This document shows, piece after piece, positions 29,370-40,164 of a DNA stretch of 64,000 nucleotides (position 1 is its first letter; each line of letters opens with the position of its first letter). A model generated the notes under the pieces. The model did no database searches. It was not told where the DNA came from and was given only the letters and a program-made list of their open reading frames with translations. The DNA is taken from contig OX359249.1 of the NCBI GenBank assembly GCA_947179485.1, positions 38,054,250-38,118,249 of the forward strand, in the 5' to 3' direction. The DNA is from Allacma fusca. Its lineage: Eukaryota > Arthropoda > Collembola > Symphypleona > Sminthuridae. The translations under genes and the position numbers were made by a program.

Positions 29370-30434
29370 AGTCTAACGTTGAATTGTTACTGCTATGATT
29401 GTATTGTTGTTACTTTTGTTGACTATATCACTACATCGAATACCATTAAATTAAGAACGCTCTTATCGACATTATTGAGCGCAATTATTGTGGTTAAATG
29501 TAATTTCACCCATGATTCTGTATTCACTTTTACATAAATATTCAATCATCAACATTAAAAATACGCATAATTCGAAGTAATTATTATGTTAAGTGGTAGT
29601 AGTGCAAATACTAGCTCTCACACTAGAAGTGCTGTTTTATATGCAACGATTGTATTGTTTGAAGTAAGACTGAAAGTTCAAATTAGTGAGTAGCACTTCT
29701 TTATTTTGACTACGGAATCTACTACAGCAGACATCACTCTCCATTGCACAAATATGCAATTAAAGACAACATTACCTTGCTTTCAACAAGAGAAGACAGC
29801 ACGAAAACCTTGTAGCATTTAGCATTCACTCAAACATTGTAATATTTATCTGAGATTTTTAAAGAATCACGAAGATACACTAATAGTATTCTGACAAGCA
29901 AATTAATTTCTCCAGATGTCTTGTATTCGTGGTAAATTACCTAAACGAGGTCTTTAACAAATAAATTTAACAATACTACTTCCTTGAACTGAAGCGGCAA
30001 TCAGAGTATTTGTTCTAACCCGCATAGCTATGGCATCTAAGATTTGTATGTATTATTCAGACTGCCAGACTAACAACTGTGAGACTGGGCTTCCATCATA
30101 GGCTCGTTTTCTACTGTAAATATATTTCGCAAGACTTTGTAAGACAAAGAAAGATACATAATTTTATATAATTATTTAAATACTATCACTTCATTTGTTG
30201 ATTAATACTTGCATAACGCTCCAAACACAAGCACTGACATAACAATGCTATAAACGCGTGATATGAAATCCGAAAAAATTCTGTAAAACCATCCCCATAA
30301 AAATTATATTTTTTAAAGATACGCATATTCAATAATTCGTCAGAAATATTTGTCCTCTTTCTGACTACTGCGAAAACTAAAAAATCACTTCTTGTTTTGT
30401 TTCAGCACACATAAATGTAGTTGAGGTTGTGCCT
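29370..30434. other. Convergent intergenic region between ALDH7A1 (+) and hyccin (-)
   Basis: About 1.1 kb of AT-rich DNA that should hold both 3' UTRs. A TTTATT near 29699-29704 is a possible minus-strand polyadenylation signal for hyccin. No gene is visible. Confidence 0.55.
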
Positions 30435-33400
30435 TCACACAGCAGTGGCATTTGTATCGACGCTTTTCTTTCTTTCAGGAGGAGTAGACATTGTCATGGT
30501 TTCTACATCTCCTTCTTCATTTATGACAACAACAGAATTCCGTTTGATTTTTGACAAAATATGAGGAAGTTTACTGAGCGATTTAGTGATTGTTATAGTA
30601 GGTCCTTCACCGGCACCTGATGCTACTTCTTCAGGAATCGTCTCTTTCTCAACGATGGGAATGTCATCTACAGGTCAATCAGAAACACGAAATATTAACT
30701 CATTTCCCTTCTTTGATTCTATACTGTAATGACAAGCAAGTTAAAAAAACTCGGTGAGGTGTAAACATTAAATTACTTCCTTGTACTGTAATAAGAGGGT
30801 ATCAAATACAAACATTAGCTTTGTACATGTTTAAGTAGGTGCTTTACGAACGCAGATGGATAATTAGTTGAAAACTGATGTTATTGTGGTTACCATCCAT
30901 TAGTAACTCACCAAATTACATATTACATGCATAACCTCATCTTGAAAACTCGAATAAAAGGGGGCTATAAATACAATACTGTTTGTATATGATGCTCATG
31001 TCTTTTTGAGTACACTGAAACATGCATGTTTTATCTTATATAATACGACAAGAATAAACTATTCCAGGAACGAGTTTAAAACTACAGGAGATGCAAATTT
31101 TGAGGGTAGTAATTGATAAACAAAACGGCATGTGGTGCATATAGGCGACACAGAAGTTCAAGTGAAGGTTATGCCGTCGTCGTTACCCTCTCCAGCTTGC
31201 TTCCGTCACACATGTTACAATTAGGATTAGAAGCAAAGCCAATTTATTAAATCTACTGCTATATTGTCACAAACTAATATCCTGTTAGTAAATTCATCAG
31301 CGTAAAACTGCAGTCATTATTGCTTTCTCTTTCAGGCAAGCACACTTGTTACTCCGCATCTCAGCTAATAATTTAAACGGCACACTTTAAACATTGTCTG
31401 GATAAAGTAACTAAACGAAAGCATAAATATTCGGATTATGGCCACACATTCATTAATTTCACTACGCAAGCACAGTGAGAAGGGTCGTAAGAGTACTAAA
31501 TATTATCATTATTATAACCCAATATCCTTTCTCGTTGTGCCTAAATTCACATTTAAATGATTTTAAATAACTACATGTAATTACCCAAAATTAAAAATAC
31601 GTTGAAAAACACCCATTTTTGGACGTTACGATGTGTTCCACAAAAACAAACGTGCTTACGCAATAAGACCATGAAAAGTAATTTCAAAGATGCACACAAC
31701 TATTACAAAGTGAATAAGTAAAACTAAAATTTCAACGTTTGACGAGGCACACTCTACTATAAGTAATCATTCACCTTTGGAACAGAAGTAGATAAAAGAC
31801 TGTATGTTCATGCAAAGAGTTGATTAGACGTCGAAATAGTGAGCTTCAATGTCATCTAATAGAAAAAGTACGATACTTTAGTTCAACAAAAACAGTACAC
31901 TTAACAAAGAATTACGTGAGAGCAGATGCCCCATATTAAACAATACTTACATGACATTCGGAAACTTATGACATCTACTACAATTCTGACCACATTAAAT
32001 AACCTGCATGAGTAAGGCATTACAGGTTACAAAGACCCTCACCTAATTCAATTCCATCCCCAACAATACAACCCCAGCTAACCCGAAAATTAACAAAAGA
32101 GCTGCAGACGAGTATAACTACTGAATATAGCTATGATTGGCTATATAAGTAACAACCATTCGCTTCATGAATCCGAACCCAATGTTACTGAAGACAATAC
32201 AACGTAAACACTACTTCCAGTTATTTTAGTTACACTAGTCACGGTTACCACACTGACGACTCAGTGAAGCTGTTAAGAATGGTTGAGCAATTCAGGAGGC
32301 AGTATATTGTGTTCTAAATTTCACTTTAATTCAATGAAACTGTGCAGAATTCTGAACTACTGCAATTATTAATGTTGTGATAAAAGTTAAAAATACTAAA
32401 CTTCGGCAGGTAGTGATAGATATGAACCTCTACAGAAGAAGACAATTGAATATTATGACCATTTAGCAACGCGGTTTTTGAAATGTCTCACACAAAATAA
32501 TATAGAATATAAGAGATGGAATTTGAACCTATACCTGGAAGCTTTTTAGTACGAAACGAGGCATTCGTAATTATTGTTTTCTTGAAAGTGTTCACTTCAA
32601 CTTGTAAAGGTAGCTCTGAAAAAAGAACAAATCAATAATCAACTTCTAACTCGAACGATTCCATTACAAATGTAAACACTCATTCGTGTTTACAAAACTT
32701 GTAAAACAACATGTTTACAAAGCGTAGACTTTTTGTGTTTACAACTTCACAAATTTACAATTGTAAACAACTTTGAATATGGCAAAAACTAAAATGGGCA
32801 GCGATTGGAACACGCAATATATAAGTATACGGTAAACCATTTTCACTACCATAAAACTCTTTAATGAAGGAATAATGTAAATAAATTATTATGGAAAAAT
32901 TGGATCAGGAAATAAAAGTACTAATGCTCCGGCTGTGTACGAAGTCGGTACTAAGAGGACGTGTTTCATATCCTTCACAATTTGTTCAACAGCCTTCTTA
33001 TTTTTAGCGCTAATCAAGGAATGGGAGCGTTCGTATATGTCTGCTACAGTTTCGCCAAGACAACTCTTCTGGTTCTGTCCTAATGCAAGAACATCCTCAA
33101 TTCTAGCTGGCAAATGAAGCTCGCGATATCGATTATGTACTCCTGCAGATTCAGTTGTTAGTAGTAGAATCACAAACAAATCATAAGTATAAAAATAGAA
33201 CGTTGCACTACAATGTTATTATCTGAATTATTTTTAAAAACTTGCCTTATCAATAAAGTAAAAACAAGTACCCATTTTTGAAAACTATATTTAGGAAATC
33301 CAATCATCCAATTATCTATTCTTACCAGAAGATTTAAGGTAATTTTTTATTGCGTTACACACGACCATTGCGTCCGGCCAAAGTTGATAATTAGCACGAA

Positions 33401-34609
33401 AAGATACTTCTTCAAGAGCTTGCTCCGCAAGAGTTGGAGCCCCATTGTATCTGCAAACAGATTCAGGTAAAAATCCCAACAAAATCAAATTTTACTTTCA
33501 AAATAAATAGTTACGCATGAATCTAATGTCTCACACTGCGTAATATATTGTTGCGACTGTCTCGATTAGTAGTTTAGACGACAGTACAATTCGAATGGGA
33601 GGTTGGCCACGTTGAGGACCTCCAAGAGTAAATCCTTGGGTCACTAATCTGTAAACGGTATCCCAGATCATTTTTCATTAATATTTACACGTTTAAGAAT
33701 AAAATGGTCCAACAGGAAAAAAATTGGTTACTTCGAGATGGTTTTCAGATAAGTTGGGACAGCGTGCTTAGGCAATTCAGGCAGTCGGTGATTAAAGTAC
33801 CACCAAACTTCTGTACACAGAGGCAAGCGCTGGGGAGCTCGAATTCTTTCTTCTGTCAAAACTAAATTAGGCCTATTGATCACTTTGATGGTTTTAGCAT
33901 TCAGACGGTCCAGATCACTGTCAGATAGCCAACTGGATGACACACCACCGGGCTGTAAAGTACAACAGGATTTATTTAGACATAAAAACCAAATTTTGAG
34001 GAATCCAAGAATTACAGCAACTCACTTCATGATATATTGATGGCAAATGAATATTAGGAAGGCGAACGGAGATAGGAGGCCGGTCATCTGATGCATTTTC
34101 TAGTTCAAATATTCCTCTAATCAAGGTTTCCAGTGTCACACATTTCTATAAAATCCCCCAAAAATAGTTAAACAAACACAGAGCTCAACCAAGCCACCCC
34201 CACAATTAGGTCACAATTCAGAAATACGTGTACCTTCTGTGAGTGAAGCTGATGAAGGTAAATATATATTAACGATGGGATAAATTGAGCAGCAAACAAC
34301 TTCAATTTCTTCTCTGAAGACCGATACATAGCAAATAAAGTTGAGATGACCTCGTCGTAAAGCTAGAGAAGCAACACACACAATCATTTCTCAAAATTTA
34401 AATTCAATCAAAGTATCCCCTCCCAAAATCAACTCCCTCCAACCCAAACGCTCACTCACAGGTCTAAATCTGTCGTTCTCATCCAGGACATGAGTCACCG
34501 CTTGAAACAGATCTTCATTGGCCAGTATTGACACCCCGAAAGACCCGGCTTTCCCAACATCCAGGTTCTTCCATTCCGTCATCCACTCGTTCACAATCTG
34601 ATCCGTCAT
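30435..34609 (-). CDS. HYCC (FAM126): Hyccin / FAM126, subunit of the PI4KIII-alpha complex (long form)
   Basis: Eight minus-strand coding exons join in phase: 34609-34460, 34362-34234, 34145-34026, 33952-33732, 33648-33535, 33450-33326, 32615-32535 and 30667-30435, giving 390 residues. The first coding exon begins at an acceptor (GTGTAG) five bases before the ATG. Family landmarks run in order: VNEWMTEWKNL, LYDEVISTLFAMYRSSEKKL, FIPSLIYIYLHQLH, PSIYHE, ETVATIYYAVYNG, ALEEVSFRANYQLWPDAMVV and NAIKNYL, then a divergent, probably disordered tail. Hyccin binds TTC7 and PI4KA and supports PI4P synthesis at the plasma membrane. The protein is shorter than vertebrate FAM126A (about 520), all from the tail; further small exons in the 1.9-kb last intron cannot be excluded. 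An alternative last exon lies at 33142-32889. Confidence 0.9.
32672..32769. promoter_or_regulatory. Cluster of five forkhead-type motifs (GTAAACA/TGTTTAC)
   Basis: Perfect heptamers lie at 32672-32678, 32687-32693, 32712-32718, 32736-32742 and 32763-32769, in both orientations, within a hyccin intron. GTAAACA is the core of the forkhead-family site. A short degenerate repeat could give the same pattern. Confidence 0.4.
32889..33142 (-). CDS. Alternative terminal exon of hyccin (short form)
   Basis: Behind an acceptor (GAATCTGCAG) on the minus strand, a frame of 83 codons plus stop follows. It accepts the single G left by the exon ending at 33326, exactly as the exon at 32615 does. Used instead of the last two exons, it would give a 370-residue protein. 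The new tail is partly helical (ETVADIYERSHSLISAKNKK) and ends in a hydrophobic stretch (TAGALVLLFPDP). No good internal donor was seen, so it would be a last exon; ATTAAA occurs about 30 bp past the stop on the minus strand. The tail matches nothing I recognise. Confidence 0.5.
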
Positions 34610-34614
34610 GCTTA

Positions 34615-36607
34615 CTACACAACAAACGATCAATTTAGTAATAATACCTCTCAGCTATCATTTCCCAACATACTAAGTCAAAGTCTACTCATACTAATGA
34701 AGTCTATAAAAACTAAAATCAAGCCCTTTACATCCTTGTACTAACTCCTTGAAATTCACCCATCAAAATGAGTAAACTCCCAAAGTTTTAAGGTATTCAC
34801 CAGTACAAGTTAATTCCTGTAAAATTTTACCTGAGCTTCAAGGATATCAAGTAGTCTTGTAAGGATTGGGAAATACTGCTATTTTTTTTGCTTCTATCAC
34901 AGTTATGAGGATTACAGCACCAAATCCTTCGCCCAGTTAACCAGTAACAATGAACCTATAAAAAAATATCTTTCAATGAATGTCATACATACTTGCATAG
35001 CCTCAGTTACATAATTTAGCTGCTAGAGTAAACTTTTAGAATTAATTATACAAATTAAAAATGTACTTATCCACTTAGTTTTTCCTTATAATTAATACCA
35101 GGATTACGCACTTTTTATTACGGATATTATATTCCCCTAAAAATTTTAAAAACAAGTTGGAATTCCCTTACCTCAGACACATTGATCCATTGGCTGACCA
35201 AATGATCCACAGTCGAGTTCCGAGTCAAAATGACTTGAAAAAAAAATACTTGGCGTAATTTATGATGAACACTCTAAGTATAATAATGTTAATTAAATAA
35301 TTTAGGTCAAATCACTCGATTTCGAATCTCCATCGAGAACCGTGTGTATCTATGCTCAGCATTTCACACGCACACTGAACTCAACCAAGTAAATGCAAAA
35401 GCACTAGGAAGAAAAAGCACTGACAATGAGAGAGTGAAGAGTGAACTGCACAATAGGTTTGCAATAAAGTATCCTTTCAGTTTCCATTCGTTCCTTTATA
35501 CGCTGGCTCTTTCGCTCTATGGCTTTCAAGGCACTGGTAATGGGCAATGGGAGAGACACTATCTATACTCTCTTATGCAGGTCTCCTGGAAAGTATTCAT
35601 TTACTAGTCAATTTACAACAACTACTGGGTCTGGGTCGTGCGTGTGTTGTCAGAGTTGTCAGTTTGTCAGTTCTTTCGCGTGGTGATGTGTAAGTATCAT
35701 TGTGTAATAAACACGTTGATTAAAGAATAATAATAAATATAGTGGTAATTAAAAAAAATGACTTTTGAATTTTTATTATAACTACTGTAGTTAGTGATTT
35801 ATAAGTACGGACATCTCACTGGTAACCGGACGCACACTTATAACTGGATTTGAACTGAAACTACGGTTTAACGTGGGTTGTGAACTTTAATTATTACAGT
35901 TTAAATAATAATATTGTATATGTATTACATACTTATTATTGTCAAGAAATTTTTAAGGCTTTTTTTTAGAATGATAGATATGTGAATTGTGTAGTAGTGT
36001 AAGATGCTATGGGAGTATTTTTAAAGTTAGAGTTCCGAATTTTTGAATTTAGAAAAAAAAAATGAATGAACAATTATGTACTTTTTTAATGTGTTACTGA
36101 TTGTGAGTAATATTGGAGTAATTTATGAATTGAGGGGTTGTTTGTGCCAGGTTGGGATGCATATGTACATGTGTGCACAAGCATGTTAATATGAGGAAAT
36201 GTGTGGTCATCGTCGAGGGAAAAAAGGGTGAAATTGTGTATATTTTAATAAAAGGTATACATGTGTAGTGGTATTTATTTCTGTGGAGTTTTAGTATGTA
36301 GGGTTCAAAGTTTAAATTGACAACTGACTTGACAGATTTAGTTAGGAATCACGTAGTGACGTGCGTAGGTTGGAGCTGATCACTGATTGTGAGTTAGATG
36401 AGGGTAGTTTGTAAGATGTGAATTGTAAGGTTTTGGGAGACGAGTGACGAAGTCATAGGAGAGGGTAGAACGGACGAACCTGTTGTGGATTGACTGATGT
36501 TGTGAATAAGAATCCTTACATTTTAATATTATTGAGTGATATTGTTGTATTTCAGGACAGATTGAGATTAGATAACGGAACAGGTGGCGAAATAGGAGGC
36601 CTTTGCA
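34615..36607. promoter_or_regulatory. Divergent 5' region shared by hyccin (-) and ALG1 (+)
   Basis: The two start codons are about 2 kb apart and point away from each other. On the minus strand, donors (CTCAG then GTAAAA; CTGAG then GTAAGG) mark likely untranslated hyccin exons ending at 34831 and 35172. On the plus strand, an acceptor (TTGTATTTCAG) at about 36556 marks the start of the ALG1 exon that carries the ATG. The actual transcription starts cannot be placed. The open frame at 35344-35607 has no domain and is not called. Confidence 0.5.
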
Positions 36608-38391
36608 ATGACCACTGAGGAGGAACAAAATGATTTGCCGGCTGAAATTCCGAAAAGTGGTGCCGAACTGGAGGACGAAGTAGTGAAGAAGCCGGTAGTG
36701 ACTGTGGTGGTCCTGGGGGATATTGGTCATAGTCCAAGGATGTGTAACCATGCGGTATCTTTGGCACAAGAGGGTTTCTACGTCCACATAGTTGGGTATG
36801 GGGGTTCAGCTTTGCCGAATGTGATAAAGGAAAATCGGTCCATTCAAGTTAGTTGTATGAAGGAGCCACCAAAATTGTTTCAAGGTAACTTTGTCAACAA
36901 AATTGATTTTAGAAGCAGTACATGAACAAGGTGGGTGGATGTAATTGGAAATGTTTTTGATAGATTTCCCTCGACTTATCCAGTACCCTGCAAAAATTGT
37001 TTGGCAATGGGTTTTCCTGTCGTGGGTGTTTCTCTGGGTTACGTTACTCTATGGCCTGATACCAAATTTCATACTTATCCAGAATCCTCCTGCGATTCCG
37101 ACGCTTCCATTGGCTTGGCTTTATTCAAAAATATATGGGTGTCCATTAGTTGTTGACTGGCACAATTATGGATATACTTTAATGGCTTTGAACCTAGGTA
37201 GAAAGCATCGTATTACCATGCTGTACGAAATGTGTGAAATGTATTTTGGAGCTAAGGGAACTCATCACTTGTGTGTTAGTCGTGCTATGAAAGATGATCT
37301 GAAGAGGCGGATTGGAGTTGAGTAAGTTTGAAGCTTAACTATGGACGTTAGGAGCATATGATGAAACTATGGAATTTAAAGAATACATATATCTTGTGTA
37401 TAGTGCTATTGCTTTCCACGATCGGCCTCCGGAGAGATTCAAATCTTTGACACATTCGGAGCGTATTGCCTTCCTAACAAAATTTGCAGACCAATATCCA
37501 AGCCTACTTCAAGTAACTAATTCGGAGAGCACGGATGAGCGTCCTGGTATTCTTGTTTCTACTACCAGTTGGACTGAAGACGAAAATTTTGGCATCTTGC
37601 TAACTGCCCTCACAGGTATGAATGATTGTACACAGTTATACGGTAAAACAAATTGTGAATCAATTTTATTTATGCTTCAGTGGTTTTCAATGTGTTGTGT
37701 AGAATACGACAAAATCCAGAGAGAAGACCCGGTCTCTTATCCCAAGCTTATAGTTTTTATAACCGGGAAGGGACCTCAGAAGGAGTACTACAGACGGTTA
37801 ATTGAGAAGCTTAATTTGAAGCGAATTGAAATTCATTTGCCCTGGCTAGAACCTGAGGATTATCCGAAGCTTTTAGGTAATGCTGAAACAGTAATAACCC
37901 GAAGTGATGACCACAATGATGTTACGCGTTTTGGCAGATGTGTTTGAAGTTATTTTAAAATTTGGGTAGGTTGTGCTGATCTTGGCGTATCACTTCACAC
38001 GTCGTCAAGTGGCCTAGACCTCCCTATGAAAGTTGTAGACATGTTTGGTTGCGGTCTTCCTGTTGCCGCAATTCACTTCCCCTGGTAAGCTTGGCAATTG
38101 TGTAATTGTTCTGTTGCAAGAAAAAATATGAAGAAAATGACACTTTTGTTTTTATTATTTTGTTTTGCTGTGTCTAGCATTTCCGAACTCGTTCAGCACA
38201 TGTACAACGGTTTGATTTTCAACACCTCCTCAGAACTGGCACAGCAAATTCAAGAATGGTTTTCTTTTAAACCTACAATAATTAATAAGAATCGAAGTAA
38301 ATTCCGGAAGAACTTGAAAGAATTTCAGGCAGCTAGATGGCATGCGAATTGGAATCTTCTTGTACGCCCGATTTTCGAAACCAAAAAATAA
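36608..38391 (+). CDS. ALG1: ALG1, chitobiosyldiphosphodolichol beta-mannosyltransferase
   Basis: Six exons join in phase: 36608-36884, 36964-37321, 37404-37615, 37703-37876, 37970-38084 and 38178-38391, giving 449 residues (human about 464). An in-frame TAG shortly upstream supports the ATG. Landmarks are [64 protein letters not shown], the GT-B nucleotide-binding block [20 protein letters not shown], and [16 protein letters not shown]1 adds the first mannose to GlcNAc2-PP-dolichol on the cytosolic face of the ER. The N-terminus is acidic ([13 protein letters not shown]) and lacks the usual first membrane anchor; a hydrophobic helix follows at about residues 100-120. The 87-bp intron 37616-37702 has no in-frame stop. 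Confidence 0.94.
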
Positions 38392-38971
38392 TGTCCATAA
38401 CTACAGTTTACGTGCTTCCTGATAAAAAAGACTGAACTGCATAAATAGGATTGAGTTAAAGTTCTGCTGATTTGATGTCTACAGTCCAGCCATCACTTCG
38501 AGGTTACTGTTTCTTGTTTTGTTGAATACATATGTATATTGTTTCTACTATCTTCAAATGTTACAGGTATGCTAGGGTCATCGAAGGCATTGGCAGAGTT
38601 GGTATCAGTCAAGGTATAGATTAGTTATTTATGTCACTCCATTAAGCGGTCCAAGATTATTACATTATGCAGATTCAGTGCAATATTATTTAGTCATGGG
38701 TAAATATCGTGGTTATTCGGGCCGTTATTGTTGCCACGACCCATATCCAATTTCAGTAATGATATATACAACCCCACTCAATATAAACCTTTACCAGAAA
38801 GTAAAATAAATATATCAGAGTATAATATATAGATTTATTATATGAAATTAATTATTGTATAATATTACAAACCATGATATAATTTATGTCCGAAAATAAA
38901 GAATAAAGAAACTTGATTACTAACAAGTTGTTCTGTGAAAGAAAATATTACAAAACATTTCATGCCACTCT
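38392..38971. terminator. Convergent 3' region of ALG1 (+) and SNU13 (-)
   Basis: Plus-strand AATAAA hexamers at 38805-38810, 38895-38900 and 38902-38907 and a minus-strand AATAAA (TTTATT at 38834-38839) lie within about 100 bp. The two 3' ends may therefore overlap. The rest is AT-rich without coding sequence. Confidence 0.5.
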
Positions 38972-40164
38972 TTAAATCAAGAGCTTCTCGATTTCTCGCT
39001 GGATTGTTTGGATTTGCGGTTTTAGCTGCGACCCTTCATTCGAAGTGACAGAGCAAGCAATGACCGGTCTTGAAACCCCACAAGCACGTCCCAGAGCTAA
39101 TGAAAGAAATCAACGAAAGCAAGTTACATCCCTCATTCCAGACCTACTACCAATAATAAATTATCCTCCATAAGGACACATACTAAAACCACTCACCATC
39201 CTTCGACTGTACGAAAACGTACGGAACATTCTTATCTTCACACAACAGAGGTAAATGTAGCAAGATTTCCAAAGGTTTAGCATCTCCAGCCATAATGATG
39301 AACTCTGACTGTCCTCGATTCAAAGTCTTCGTGGCTTCGTTGGCACCTTTTCTCAGTTGTTGGTAGCAGGAGGCTTGCTGCACCAAATTGAAAATCTTCT
39401 GGGTGAGGGCATTATCCGCCATAGGATAGGCCTTGTGATTCACCGTGTCAGCCTGCAAACAAAATCAAAACTCAAACCTCATCAAATCCTCCCAACTTGA
39501 CCTTAAATCCCCCCAAATCAAAACAAACCAACTAAATTTATAAAAATTGCTTCATTGCCTTATCCAGCATTGTCCGGCAAATCTTTGAAAAATCCTCCAA
39601 CGATATAAACTTTACAAGCTAACTTTACAACTTTCGATCCTCAATTCTCATTACGTTATAAACTACCACACTATTTAACAACCCAACATAACTACAAAAT
39701 ATTACAACTCCAGGGGTACACCAGTCAACATTTCCGACCTATCTAACTAGAAGTAGTAGCAGTGGTTACACTCAAAATTACGAAAAACAAATGGGAGCAA
39801 TCTCCAACACCCTCATAATTGACAAATATTCCCTCCTACATTCACCTCTTTTTCACAATTTCAAAGTCGACTCTTCGCCAACAATACCAACAATCCATTC
39901 ATGTCTTAAGTATCATTACACGAATCAAAACTACTTTTGACTCCAACAAAATCCTTCAATTCCGAAGGACGTCATTATCACATAATTCCTCAAAATAATT
40001 TACAGCATATTCAACTTCCACACCATCCGAACCCGCCGGTATATCCTTAGACTCCGCCAACGCTTCCACACATTACATCATACAAAGGACCTCCTTTACA
40101 ATTCCATTTAACTCGACTCCGAAATTAACAATAAATTGATAGAAGTAATAAAGAAACTTACCAT
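38972..40164 (-). CDS. SNU13: SNU13 / NHP2L1 (15.5K), kink-turn RNA-binding protein
   Basis: Three minus-strand exons: 40164-40162 (only the ATG), 39452-39197 and 39096-38972, giving 127 residues (human 128). The L7Ae-family core is almost unchanged: [46 protein letters not shown] and [17 protein letters not shown], with a C-terminal helix ending KLLI. The protein binds kink-turns in U4 snRNA and in box C/D snoRNAs, and so works in both pre-mRNA splicing and rRNA 2'-O-methylation in the nucleus and nucleolus. The start codon is followed at once by a donor (ATG then GTAAG). The start rests on phase and on homology of the next residues ([10 protein letters not shown]). Confidence 0.95.

Noticed and set aside
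37616-37681. ALG1 intron ending at the TTCAG at 37680
   Set aside because: This junction puts the next exon out of frame; the acceptor at 37701-37702 restores EYDK...SYPKL, as in the family.
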